Source of the DNA: Cherax quadricarinatus
Lineage: Eukaryota; Arthropoda; Malacostraca; Decapoda; Parastacidae
Assembly (NCBI RefSeq): GCF_038502225.1
Contig: NC_091311.1
Span: 30,992,736-31,056,735 of the forward strand
Direction of reading: 5' to 3'
Length of the DNA stretch: 64,000 bases
Positions 10,862 to 20,594 of this stretch are shown here, piece by piece. A program made the position numbers and the translations under genes. How positions within the stretch are numbered: the first letter of the stretch is position 1; each line of letters begins with the position of its first letter. The notes beneath the pieces are model-generated. The model made no database searches and was not told the origin of the DNA. It saw nothing but the letters and a program-made list of their open reading frames with translations.

Positions 10862-11860
10862 ACCACATCTGGGCCAATAGGGTCTACCTGGAGAGCATTC
10901 CGGGGATCAACTCCCCCGTGGCCCGGTCCCTGACCAGGCCTCCTGGTGGATCAGGGCCTGATCAACGAGGCTGAGGCTGTTGGCCGCACGTAGTCCAACG
11001 TACGAACCACAGCCCGGCTGATCTGGAACTGAATTTAGGTATCTGTCCAGCTACCTCTTGAAGACAACCAGGAGTTTATTGGAAATTCCCCTTATGGTTG
11101 GTGGGAGGCTGTTGAACAGTCTAGGGCCCCGGACACTTATTGTGTTTTCTCTTAGAGTACCAGTGGCGCTCCTACTTTTCACTGGGATTATGTTACATCG
11201 CCTGCCAAGTCTTTTGCTTTCGTAGGGAGTGATTTTTGTGTGCAGATTAGGGACCAGTCTCTTCAGAATCTTCCAGGTGTAGATTATGATACATCTCTCT
11301 CGCCTGCATTCCAGTGAGTACAAGTCAAGTGCTTCCAGGCGTTCCCAGTAGTTAAGGAGTTTGATGGGACTTATACGTGTAGTAAAGGTTCTCTGTACAT
11401 TCTCTAGATCTGCAATATCACCTGCCTTGAATGAGGATGCTAATGTACAGCAGTATTTCAGCCTAGAGAGAACAATTGATTTAAAAAGGATCATCATTGG
11501 ATTGGCATCTCTTGTCTTGAATGTTCTCATTATCTATCCTATCAGTTTCCTCGGAGATGTGATAGAGGCATTGTTGTGGTCCTTGAAGGTGAGGTCTTCG
11601 GACATTACCACACCCAGGTCCTTCACATTGCTTGTCCGCTCTATTGCGTGATTTGAGCTTGTAGTATACTCTGTCCTAGCTTTATTTCCTCCAGTTTTCC
11701 ATAACGGAGTAGTTGGAATTTGTCTTCATTGAACATCTTATTGTTCTCAGTTGCCCATTGGAAAACTTGGTTTATATCTTCTTGGAGATTTGCCGTGTCC
11801 TCAATGGATGACTTTGGGTATCTGACCAGTTCCCTCTTGAAGACAGCCAAGAATAGATGG
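10862..11860 (-). pseudogene. Family B LINE RT C-terminal fragment
   Basis: The 159-aa frame 11051-11530 covers RTFKTRDANPMM through the C-terminal LFNSLPPTIRGI. A second frame (11641-11967) holds the segment after FADD (DINQVFQWATENN, EDKFQLLRYGK). At 11812-11855 the sequence jumps back to the C-terminal ELVRYPKSS segment, so two copies are fused. The RT active site is absent. Confidence 0.82.
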
Positions 11861-11949
11861 AAGTTTTTTTTTTTCCCCTTATCACCAACGACAAATGTTA
11901 GAATATGCTTCATTAGCCTGGAATCCCAAAAACCAAAGCTCGAGAATAT

Positions 11950-12145
11950 CCATATGTTTGCATCCAAACTTGTTCTGGAACTAAGGAAGATGCGTTACGA
12001 CGACAGAATAAAGAAACTGAACCTAACAACTTTGGAGGAGAGACGAAGCAGGGAAGTCATAATAGACATACAATATATGCACCTTTACCATTCATATACC
12101 TTTGATGAGATCCAAGAGTAAACGTAAATGTAAATGTAAACTATC
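11950..12145 (+). mobile_element. LINE C-terminal fragment of another family with GTAAAT tail
   Basis: The plus frame reads RKMRYDDRIKKLNLTTLEERRSREVIID, the usual RT C-terminal pattern of LINEs (Y..R...L...L..RR.R.D.I). It ends YTFDEIQE, then a tail of GTAAATG repeats. The end resembles the ACCTTTGATGAGTTCCGAGAG blocks at 26246 and 56245. The upstream part is missing. Confidence 0.6.
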
Positions 12146-12149
12146 GTAC

Positions 12150-12912
12150 AGGTGTTATAACGAGGAAAAAGGATTTGAATAGGCAGTGATATAGTGTACT
12201 GAATTGTGGATGAGAGTAATCCTTAAAACCGAGTGCTAGTGTAAGCTATGGTGTAATTATATGGGAACAAACTGCGCAAGTTTACGGTCACCCCACTGAT
12301 CCCCCCACCTCTCCCCCCCGCCCCTTCGTACCCCAACCAGCGGGGGTTGTTCCCTCCCTGCAGGTACCCATACCATGGACCCACTTATCACCAAACCAAG
12401 CAAAGTGGAGACGTGGGGATACAAACTGGATAAGTATTAAGCCATAGTAGAAATAATAAAATAAGAGATAGTTGATTGATGTGCAGGGAAACAGTGAACA
12501 TGCAGTGACTGGATAGTGGAAAAGGATAAACCACCACCAAATCCTCTCGCCACCCTCCCCCTCCGACACCCCAACCAGAAGGGATGGTCCTCACCCCCCC
12601 TACTGGCACCCATACCCCATTCTCCTGACCACCGAACTACCTTTCATCACCGAAACCCAGCCACCACCACTACATATAACTGTCCAGGACAAGATAAACA
12701 GCAGTGATCATGACAGGAATCAGATGTTGTAGGATGTATGATATATGATGTTATACAACATAAAAGTTTTTAATGGGTAATAAGTCTCCGTGCTAATTAC
12801 ATCCCACATACCCATGTATTGACCTATAACACCCACACCTGCGTGCATAGCTGAAAGGTAAAGTGAAGATCAAGCTCTTGTGGTACCCAGTTGCAAATAG
12901 GATACAGGCAGG
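12150..12912 (+). promoter_or_regulatory. Putative 5' UTR and promoter region of family B LINE
   Basis: No ORF. Two C-rich stretches about 240 bp apart (12288-12400 and 12530-12650) resemble each other: each has CTCCCCC, then ACCCCAACCAG, a GGG(T/A)(T/G)GKTC block, and later GGYACCCATACC. They could be tandem promoter monomers as in some mammalian L1 elements. This is inferred from position and repeat structure only. Confidence 0.4.
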
Positions 12913-14181
12913 ATGGCAGTACAGTATACCTGTGGGACATGTGAAAAGGCTCTTGGGAAACAATCTAGAATCACATGCAACCTTTGCTTTTCAAAACATC
13001 ATGTTACCTGTGCAAGAATAAACACTGCAACCAAAAATGACATCTATCTAGATAGGTGTTTCTGGATCTGCAACAGGGATGTGGAACTATGGATAGATAT
13101 CAGGAAAGCACTCAGGAGGTTAATAAACAATAAACACGAGAGAAAGGAGGAACTATTGAATAGTCTACCTGGAATATATAGAGCATGGGAAGATAGGAGA
13201 GGAGTAAAGTCTAACACAGAGAATGCCCAGTCTACAACAACTGACCCAAAAATAAGCAGATACACACTAGAAAAAACACGGGAAACAAAAACAACAGCTA
13301 GTTCAGTGCCCAGCCTTAGGGCTGACCCAGACCCAGCCCCCAGCCATTGTGAAAATCTGGATTCAGTTAAAGACTCCTCCACAGCTACCAATGCCATATC
13401 CCCTAGTACAGATGTAGTAGAGGAGCCCTCCTCTGGGGTAGACTCTTCTGCAACCATCACAGTCATAGCCCCAGCCCCACCCCCCAGCCCCAGTGCTGAC
13501 CCAGACCCAGCCCCCAGCCTTACTGCCAGCCCAGACTCTCCTAGGGACACGACCCAAACCACCACAAAAACAGTAAATATACAACCATCATTGCACAAGA
13601 CCGTGGCCCACAGTACAGATGTTGGAGAGGAGTCTCCTTCCTCTACTGGGGAAAGTAGATGGAATCCAGGACGGGGTGGCCCTGGCTTGGATACTGAGGA
13701 TTATAGTGCAGTCCCAGAACCTGCAGAAATTGACAACACACCTCCCAACAATTCTCAACCAAAGGTGAATTTGTGCAAATATTATGCTTGGGGCATCTGT
13801 AAGCATGGAATAACAGGGGAAAAAAATGGGACATGCAACTTTGACCATCCCAAAAAATGTAGCGACCTCCTGTCTAAAGGAGTGTGTCGCTCTTCTTCCT
13901 GTACTTTCTTTCACCCAAAAATGTGCCACTCCTCGGTCCTCCAGAAGCAGTGTTACAACATCGAGTGCCCTGCATACCATCTAAAAGGGACCAGGAGGCA
14001 CAGACCCCACAGGACAAACAATAGTAGCTACGACTACCCAACTCCAGGTGATTTTTTAGTGGCAGGAAACGAAAAAAGAAAATGGAAGGAAATAACAAAA
14101 ATAGTCCACCACCTTGGAGCCTTGTTGGACTGGAGGCACAGCCAGTGGCCACCCATGGCCCTCCAGAATTACAACTACTGA
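12913..14181 (+). CDS. Family B LINE ORF1: PHD-like finger plus CCCH zinc fingers
   Basis: The 422-aa ORF is probably a nucleic-acid-binding chaperone of the LINE. Residues 7-60 hold a treble-clef pattern, CGTC...CNLC..KHHVTC....CFWIC, close to a PHD finger. Residues about 95-270 are low complexity, rich in S, T, P, D and A, probably disordered. Residues about 286-365 carry three CCCH-type fingers: the first is C-x7-C-x11-C-x3-H, and the next two are canonical C-x8-C-x4-C-x3-H. A basic tail (GTRRHRPHR) follows. The first ATG lies just after the 5' UTR-like block, and the ORF overlaps ORF2 by about 100 nt. Endonuclease and RT are encoded downstream, not here. No frameshift or internal stop is visible. 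Function is inferred from position and finger type. Confidence 0.85.
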   Translation: MAVQYTCGTCEKALGKQSRITCNLCFSKHHVTCARINTATKNDIYLDRCFWICNRDVELWIDIRKALRRLINNKHERKEELLNSLPGIYRAWEDRRGVKSNTENAQSTTTDPKISRYTLEKTRETKTTASSVPSLRADPDPAPSHCENLDSVKDSSTATNAISPSTDVVEEPSSGVDSSATITVIAPAPPPSPSADPDPAPSLTASPDSPRDTTQTTTKTVNIQPSLHKTVAHSTDVGEESPSSTGESRWNPGRGGPGLDTEDYSAVPEPAEIDNTPPNNSQPKVNLCKYYAWGICKHGITGEKNGTCNFDHPKKCSDLLSKGVCRSSSCTFFHPKMCHSSVLQKQCYNIECPAYHLKGTRRHRPHRTNNSSYDYPTPGDFLVAGNEKRKWKEITKIVHHLGALLDWRHSQWPPMALQNYNY

Positions 14182-15758
14182 TGCCAATAACAAAATCCCC
14201 CCAACAAACACAGAATACAACCTCGTTCATATTTGCTAATATACAGGGCCTTAAGCCATCCACCAACAACAAAATACCTTTTATCAGTGGACTTCTAGTG
14301 GAGTCTAATGCAATGTTTGCAGCCTTCACAGAGACTCACACAAAAGATCACTTTGACAGTGAAATATGGATAAGTGGTTACAACCTTTTTAGATGCGACA
14401 GAAAAAACAGGCAACAAGGGGGGGTTGGCCTGTATGTCAAAGAGTCCCTTATCTGCACGGAGTTGCTGAACACCACAAATGAGGTAGTTGAAGTTCTATC
14501 AGTAAAGATCGAGAACCAAAACCTAGTCATTGTGGTTGTATACAAGCCACCAGATGCAACCTCCCAACAGTTCAAGGAACAGCTACTGAAAATCGATTAC
14601 TGTTTGGAAAACCTTCCAGCTCCATCCCCAAACATCTTACTGCTTGGTGATTTCAACCTTAGGCATACAAAATGGAAAAATGTAGCAAATAATGTTATAG
14701 CTGAAACAATCCCCGGAGGTAGCGCAGATGAAAGGTCACACACACATGAGCTACTAAGTCTCTGCGAAAAACACACCTTAAGCCAGCAGATAGTGGAGCC
14801 AACAAGACTAGAAAACACACTTGACCTTATCTTCACAAATAATGAGGACCTGATAAGAGACATAAGAATATCAAAAACAACTAATTCCGATCACAATCTA
14901 ATCAAAGTCCAGACGTACATGCATAGGGGTCCTGAACAGCAGAATGCATGTACCTGTGAAGGTGTCTTCACAAAATACAATTTCAACAACAAGAACATCA
15001 ACTGGGACCAGGTAAACCATGTCCTAAACGAAACATGTTGGGAAGATGTCTTAAATGACATGGACCCAAACCAGTGCCTTGAAAGGATCAACTTCCTGGT
15101 AGCCGAAGCATGTTCTAGGCATATTCCCCTAAGAAAGAAGAAGAGCAGGAGTAAACTGGAGAGAAAAAGACGCTCCCTCTACAGAAGACGACGAAGAGTC
15201 ACTGAGCTCCTCAGGAGTGATAGAATATCTGATACACGAAAGGAGGCGCTGACCAGGGAAGTGGAAACTATCGAACTTAAGCTAAATGACTCTTACAGGA
15301 ACCAGGAGAGGCAGGAGGAGCTTAAAGCTATTAGTGAAATTGAAAGAAATTCCAAATATTTCTTTTCATATGCCAAAAACAAGGCAAATACCACATCTAG
15401 TATCGGGCCCTTACTCAGACAGGATGGGACTTACACAGACGACAACAAGGAAATGAGTGAAATATTGAAATCCCAGTACGACTCTGTGTTTAGTGAACCA
15501 CTAATCGGTCTGAGGATCGACGACCCAAATGATTTCATGAATGAGCCTCAAAACTCCATAAATGTATGCCAGATTTCCGACATTACCCTAACTCCGATAG
15601 ATTTCGAAAAAGCCATTGACAACATGCCTATGCACTCAGCCCCGGGCCCAGACTCGTGGAACTCTGTTTTCATTAAGAACTGCAAGAAACCCCTCTTGCA
15701 TGCCCTAAGTACACTATGGAGGAAGAGCTTGGACATGGGTGAGATTCCAGTCACTTAA
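14082..15758 (+). CDS. Family B LINE ORF2, part 1: APE-type endonuclease and linker
   Basis: The 558-aa frame starts at the first ATG inside the ORF1 end. Residues about 48-280 are an APE-like endonuclease that nicks target DNA for target-primed reverse transcription. All the usual motifs are present: FANIQGL (N), FTETHT (E), VVYKPP (Y), LLGDFNL (D, N), LDLIFTN (D) and SDHNLI (H). Residues about 340-430 are a strongly basic linker (KKKSRSKLERKRR, YRRRRR). The frame ends just after GEIPVT, where RT sequence continues in another frame. In related copies the linker joins RT without a break, so this is a frameshift in the copy and not a natural boundary. Confidence 0.9.
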   Translation: MEGNNKNSPPPWSLVGLEAQPVATHGPPELQLLMPITKSPQQTQNTTSFIFANIQGLKPSTNNKIPFISGLLVESNAMFAAFTETHTKDHFDSEIWISGYNLFRCDRKNRQQGGVGLYVKESLICTELLNTTNEVVEVLSVKIENQNLVIVVVYKPPDATSQQFKEQLLKIDYCLENLPAPSPNILLLGDFNLRHTKWKNVANNVIAETIPGGSADERSHTHELLSLCEKHTLSQQIVEPTRLENTLDLIFTNNEDLIRDIRISKTTNSDHNLIKVQTYMHRGPEQQNACTCEGVFTKYNFNNKNINWDQVNHVLNETCWEDVLNDMDPNQCLERINFLVAEACSRHIPLRKKKSRSKLERKRRSLYRRRRRVTELLRSDRISDTRKEALTREVETIELKLNDSYRNQERQEELKAISEIERNSKYFFSYAKNKANTTSSIGPLLRQDGTYTDDNKEMSEILKSQYDSVFSEPLIGLRIDDPNDFMNEPQNSINVCQISDITLTPIDFEKAIDNMPMHSAPGPDSWNSVFIKNCKKPLLHALSTLWRKSLDMGEIPVT

Positions 15759-17226
15759 AACAACAGATATAGCCCCGCTCCATAAAGGTGGCAGCAAAGC
15801 ATTAGCTAAGAACTATAGACCAATAGCTCTGACGTCCCACATCATAAAAATCTTTGAAAGAGTGCTAAGAAGCAGGATTGTAAATCACCTGGATTCCCAA
15901 AATCTGCACAATCCAGGGCAACATGGGTTCAGGGCAGGTCGCTCCTGCCTCTCACAACTACTGGATCACTATGACATGGCCTTGGATGCACTGGAAGAAA
16001 ATCAGAATGCAGATGTAATATACACAGACTTTGCAAAAGCATTTGACAAATGCGATCATGGCGTAATAGCCCATAAAATACGTGCTAAAGGAATAACTGG
16101 GAAAGTGGGGAGATGGATCTTCAACTTCCTAACAAATCGAACACAAAGAGTAGTGGTCAACAGAGTTAAATCGGAGGCTGCCATAGTGAAGAGCTCTGTT
16201 CCACAAGGCACAGTACTCGTCCCCATCTTATTCCTTATCCTCATATCAGACATAAACAGAGATATACACCACAGCACCGTATCATCCTTTGCGGATGATA
16301 CTAGGATCTGCATGAGGCTGTCATCTGCTGAGGACGCGGTTAACCTCCAAGAAGATATAAACAAAGTTTTCCAGTGGGCAACGGTAAACAATATGATGTT
16401 CAATGAGGACAAATTCCAACTACTCCGTTATGGAAAACTGGAGGAGATAATAACTAGAACAGAGTATACTACTGACTCCGGCCATACAATAGAGCGGAAA
16501 AATAATGTAAGGGACCTGGGAGTAGTAATGTCTGAGGATCTCACTTTCAAGGATCACAACAGTGCCACGATCACACGTGCAAAGAAAATGATAGGATGGA
16601 TAATGAGAACTTTCAAAACGAGAGATGCCAAGCCCATGATGATCCTTTTCAAATCACTTGTTCTCTCTAGGCTGGAATACTTCTGTACATTAACATCTCC
16701 ATACAAAACAGGTGAAATCGCAGATCTAGAGAGTGTACAGAGATCCTTTACTGCACGTATAAGTTCTGTCAAGCACCTTAACTACTGGGAACGCTTGGAA
16801 GCACTTGACTTGTACTCGTTGGAACGCAGGAGGGAGAGATATATCATAATCTACACTTGGAAAATCTTGGAAGGAATGGTCCCAAATCTGCACACAGAAA
16901 TCACTCCCTACGAAAGTAAAAGACTGGGCAGGCGATGCAAAATGCCGCCAATAAAAAGTAGGGGCGCCATTGGTACACTAAGAGAAAACACCATAAGTGT
17001 CCGGGGCCCAAAACTGTTCAATAGCCTCCCATCAAGCATTAGGGGAATTGCCAATAAACCCCTGGCTGCCTTCAAGAGAGAGCTGGACAGATACCTAAAG
17101 TCAGTGCCGGATCAGCCGGGCTGTGGCTCGTACGTCGGACTGCGTGCGGCCAGCAGTAACAGCCTAGTTGATCAGGCCCTGATCCATCGGGAGGCCTGGT
17201 CGTGGACCGGGCCGCGGGGGCGTTGA
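15739..17226 (+). CDS. Family B LINE ORF2, part 2: reverse transcriptase
   Basis: The 495-aa frame continues ORF2 after a small frameshift; its nominal ATG is probably not a true start. RT blocks in order: APLHKGG and NYRPIALTS (residues about 13-34), QHGFRAGRSC (about 61), YTDFAKAFDKCDH (about 95), SSVPQGTVL (about 156) and the catalytic FADDTRI (184-190). The C-terminal part (YWERLEALDLYSLERRRER, LFNSLPSSIRG, FKRELDRYLKSVPDQPG) is typical of LINE RTs. The ORF runs to within about 20-33 bases of the element's 3' end. No RNase H is seen. The active site looks intact, so only the frameshift blocks expression of a full ORF2. Confidence 0.92.
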   Translation: MRFQSLKTTDIAPLHKGGSKALAKNYRPIALTSHIIKIFERVLRSRIVNHLDSQNLHNPGQHGFRAGRSCLSQLLDHYDMALDALEENQNADVIYTDFAKAFDKCDHGVIAHKIRAKGITGKVGRWIFNFLTNRTQRVVVNRVKSEAAIVKSSVPQGTVLVPILFLILISDINRDIHHSTVSSFADDTRICMRLSSAEDAVNLQEDINKVFQWATVNNMMFNEDKFQLLRYGKLEEIITRTEYTTDSGHTIERKNNVRDLGVVMSEDLTFKDHNSATITRAKKMIGWIMRTFKTRDAKPMMILFKSLVLSRLEYFCTLTSPYKTGEIADLESVQRSFTARISSVKHLNYWERLEALDLYSLERRRERYIIIYTWKILEGMVPNLHTEITPYESKRLGRRCKMPPIKSRGAIGTLRENTISVRGPKLFNSLPSSIRGIANKPLAAFKRELDRYLKSVPDQPGCGSYVGLRAASSNSLVDQALIHREAWSWTGPRGR

Positions 17227-17259
17227 TCCCCGGAATAACCTCCAGGTAACCTACTCCTA
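17227..17259 (+). other. Family B LINE 3' terminus
   Basis: After the TGA stop only TCCCCGGAATAACCTCCAGG plus TAAC remains. The copies at 30765 and 34180 end in two tandem CTCCAGGTAAC units, so the terminus is a short tandem repeat, as in other LINE clades. The 3' UTR is therefore almost absent, and the ORF2 C-terminal codons form the 3' end. Confidence 0.75.
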
Positions 17260-17425
17260 GAGCCCGGCCTTGGACCAGGCTCATCTGCTGCTTGCCTGGT
17301 TAACCAGGCTGGTGGCCCGCTGGCCCATATACTCATCACAGCTTGGTTGATCTGGCACCTGGTGAAGATATTTCTCCAGTTTCCTGTTGAAGACTTTTAC
17401 ACTTGTCCCAACAGTTTCTAATATC
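17260..17425 (-). mobile_element. 3' end of a LINE family related to B
   Basis: The minus strand translates as VFNRKLEKYLHQVPDQP followed by MGQRATSLVNQ, clearly related to family B's FKRELDRYLKSVPDQPG but diverged. It abuts the family B 3' terminus in the opposite orientation. It is a terminal fragment only. Confidence 0.65.
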
Positions 17426-17487
17426 TGCTGTTAAGATGTTAGTCAGAGGGGGGGGGGGCAGTTGACAGGTACTCGGAAGCATGGACA

Positions 17488-17690
17488 GGGTTACTTGGAG
17501 GTTATTCCGGGGATCAACGTCCCCGCGGCCCGGTCCACGACCAGGCCTCCCGGTGGATCAGGGCCTGATCAACCAGGCTGTTACTGCTGGCAGCACGCAG
17601 TCCAACGTACGAGCCACAGCCCGGCTGATCCCGCACTGATTTATAGGTATCTGTCCAGCTCCCTCTTGAAGGCAGCTAAGAGATTGTTCA
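17488..17690 (-). mobile_element. Family B LINE 3'-end fragment
   Basis: About 200 bp from the terminal TTACTTGGAGGTTATTCCGG to codons for FKRELDRYL. Well conserved, so young or recently copied. Confidence 0.88.
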
Positions 17691-17945
17691 AAGTGAATAA
17701 ACTAAAAACTGTGATAAAACACGAATTTTTCCCCAGTACTTCTTCAGTCTTGTTGTAAAAGAGTGGAATAAACAAGTAGTGGAAGCAAATAATATGAACA
17801 CTTTCAGAGAAGAATGCAGTAGGGACCAAGAGGCTAACATACTTGCCAAGCTGGGCCATGGGCTTAGAATAGACTATATCCACAACTCGGCGAGTACAGC
17901 TCGACAAGCACAACTCGGCGAGTACAACTAGGATAATACACACCA
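17691..17945 (+). mobile_element. LINE RT C-terminal and 3' fragment, unassigned family
   Basis: The plus strand reads WNKQVVEANNMNTFREE in pieces, matching the usual LINE C-terminal VxxWNxLPxxVVxAxxxxxFK pattern. It ends in two imperfect copies of ACAACTCGGCGAGTACA. The family is not B; it may be a C relative. Confidence 0.5.
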
Positions 17946-19317
17946 CCCGCTGCTAGGTACAATCGCGCTGTAAAAGTGTCAGCAGTCCTGACCATGTGAG
18001 CCAACACCCTCTCAAGACAACAGCGAAAAGCTCAAATTTATGGTTCCCCAGTTGTAAACACGAAGAAGGAGGTGGTGATGAGGGTAAGAAGGGGTTGTGA
18101 AGGAAGAGGAGAGATGAGAAAAGACGCTTGGGAGACGAGGTCAAGTTGAAGTGATAGGAAGCACTGACGAACGTACAGATATAATAAGCTTTGCATTGTT
18201 CTTTTTCGGCTGCTTCGTTGCTCACCATATGGCGACATTTTATAATTTGCTTGTTAGTGGTTAAATGTACAATTATGCAGATTTAAGAATCCTAACCTAA
18301 ACTGACGTGACCTTAGCCGAGCCTAAATTAACTTATCCTATTTTAAAATTGACGAAACAGTGTTTGAGAAACAAAATATGGAAGCGTAAAGATAACGTTG
18401 TACCCCACTTCGGAAAGTTGATGGAGTAATGTATTATTCTGGTCTCTGAGGCTTTTCTGGCTACTATCACCAGACTGTCTCCCGTTCCATCAACGCTAAC
18501 ATCGCAATCGCCATCACCATACCGTCACCACCACCGTCACCACCACCGCCACCATCACCGCCGCCGCCACAAAGCAGAAACAAAGGAGTAGATAGTGCCC
18601 TGATAATCCCCCACCAGCACTTCCACGGCAGCCATTCTCCTACAGTATATATTGAAAAATGTGTAGCAGTAGCCTACTATAGCATAAATTATGGCAATTT
18701 TTTAAACATCAGACACCATTCTTTTGTATAAATGTTCTTCGTGTTGAGGAAGAGAGGAGGGAGAGAGAAAAGGGGGAGAGAAGGCAGGAGGGAGGGAACG
18801 AAGAGAGAGGTGAGAAAGAACGACAACGGAGGGAGAAGGGAGGAATAACTGGAAAGGTGACAAGGAACGAGGCAGATGCAATTAGCCTCGTGGAACTACA
18901 AACATCCTCTAAACAAAATCTACAAAATCTAAATGTTAAAATTAACCATGATATTTTAAAATAATCTTGCTAAAAACATTATGGAATTTTTTATCGATCA
19001 GAATAAAGAGGAAGAACACAAAAAAAAGGCGAGAGAGGAAGAGGAGAAGCAAGAAGAGGATGAGGCGAAGGAAGAAGAGAAAAACAGGAGGATAGGAAGG
19101 AATTTTAGCAGGAGTCAGGATGCGGGAGGACGTGCGTGACTTCGTCAGTGTCTGGCAGATGTTTGTATAACTGTATTGTTTCCCTCGTTATCTGTGCTGG
19201 TATTTGCATACAATCTGCAAAGCATGTGAAATGTGTAATATTCGGATGACAATTGTGACTGTTTGCTTGAGAGTGTCGGGTAGTGCTTGCCCTTAGATGT
19301 CAACCTGTGTGCCCTTG
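17946..19317. other. No gene; GA-rich low-complexity stretches
   Basis: Contains a CCACC/GCC-type simple repeat at about 18525-18565 and purine-rich tracts at 18740-18850 and 19005-19110. The rest has no motif that I recognise. Confidence 0.5.
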
Positions 19318-19318
19318 G

Positions 19319-19412
<94 letters not shown>
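19318..19412. repeat. (GT)n microsatellite
   Basis: Nearly pure GT dinucleotides; a degenerate GT-rich tail runs to about 19465. Confidence 0.97.
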
Positions 19413-19415
<3 letters not shown>

Positions 19416-19640
19416 CGAGCATGTGCGTGTGTGTGCATGTATGTGGGTGTGTGGGTGTGCGTGTGCTCGCGAGCTTACTTGTAATTGCCTTTAATTGCAA
19501 AGAGATGAGTTGTAGTCCGTAGGATTGCTTCACTTTTTTCTGTGCCTCTGAGTACATAGCATGTTGTGATAAAATCACTTCTTGGTTGAGGCTTCAGGAA
19601 TAGAAAAACACTCGTAACGCAGCAAAGATTTATCAAAGAC

Positions 19641-19694
19641 AAAGGTATGGTGGCTCACAAAGGTATGGTGGCTCACAAAGGTATGGTGGCTCAC
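19641..19694. repeat. 18-bp tandem repeat, three exact copies
   Basis: The unit AAAGGTATGGTGGCTCAC is repeated three times without mismatch. Confidence 0.97.
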
Positions 19695-19911
19695 AAAGGA
19701 TCTAACTGAAGTAAAGTTAGAGGTATAGAGAAAGCTTTGTATGAAGCTTTAACAAGCCATTTCATTGACTTAATAAAGCTCTACATAGAGTGAAAAGGGG
19801 ACTGCAATGAAAGATTGCTTTCATCTTGCGTCTTTTTTTTTTTACTGTAGACAGTGCGTCTTTGAAACCAAGAGATCCTCAGAAGTAACTCGCTCAGTCT
19901 TCCATGTAACC

Positions 19912-20594
19912 CACTGGTTCCCAGCCTTGTCACAACCAAGGATCAATTTCCCACGAAAGGTCTGTCTACTCAACTGCCGATTTTATGAACAGCAAAACGC
20001 GTTTTCCCAATTTCATCTCTCGATTCAAAGACATAACCGAGTGTGCAAGTAAATAAATAGCAGTATTAAAAAAAATGTTTAATGAGATGGTTGATGCCGT
20101 TTTGATGACAATGTTCTGAATTTCTGGTTCAGTGGCAGACAGTTTTAAGCGTAGATCAGGTTCCACACTCATCCTGTTTCTGTATTTTGATTTTTATGTA
20201 AAACAGCTGGGACAAAGCCTGCATACATAAATATGCAGTAAGGAATGGTTAAATATCTTAGTGCTTTGGATGCCAGTTCTGGCTATTCATTTTTCATATG
20301 CGATCAAAAGCCTGATAAGTTGTACTGAATGAAATTTGACCATTGTTCGATGGAGGTTTAACATGATAGACTTGGCAGTTTATAAAATAAGACTAACAGT
20401 TTAAAAAAAAAGTCTAAAAAATCAGAATATTCCTGTCGATTTGAAATGTTTAAAGTTTATCTTTATCAGTCTTATTGTGAATGATTACACATTTTACATT
20501 GCAGCCTTTTGAAATTTTGAACTTGGCTTACGGACCCCCAGTGCTACCTTTGTGGACTCCCAGGGGTCTGTGGACCACAGGTTGGGAACCGCTG
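19912..20594 (-). mobile_element. hAT-like element with transposase C-terminal remnant
   Basis: The ends are inverted: left CACTGGTTCCCAGCCTTG, right CAGGTTGGGAACCGCTG, matching the CAGTGGTTCCCAACCT type common in hAT elements. On the minus strand at 20172-20107, MSVEPDLRLKLSATEPEIQN resembles the C-terminal dimerisation end of Charlie-like hAT transposases; the DDE core is absent. Flanks CATGTAAC and AATCTAAC agree at 6 of 8 bases, a weak candidate for the expected 8-bp target duplication. It is non-autonomous and decayed. Confidence 0.55.

Larger units (their letters stand above)
12150..17259 (+). mobile_element. Family B LINE retrotransposon, essentially full length
   Basis: This is the only copy in the window with a 5' UTR-like region, ORF1, ORF2 endonuclease, RT and a 3' terminus in order on one strand. 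ORF1 and ORF2 overlap by about 100 nt in different frames. One frameshift near 15750 separates endonuclease from RT; otherwise the frames are open. The 3' terminus is ATAACCTCCAGGTAAC about 20 bases after the RT stop. The 5' boundary is uncertain. It is close in sequence to the truncated copies at 29650 and 32911, which suggests recent activity. Confidence 0.85.

Noticed and set aside
13044..13598. 184-aa minus-strand frame
   Set aside because: Shadow of the low-complexity part of family B ORF1.
18285..18300. Telomere-like CCTAACCTAA
   Set aside because: Only two units of the arthropod TTAGG type; no array.
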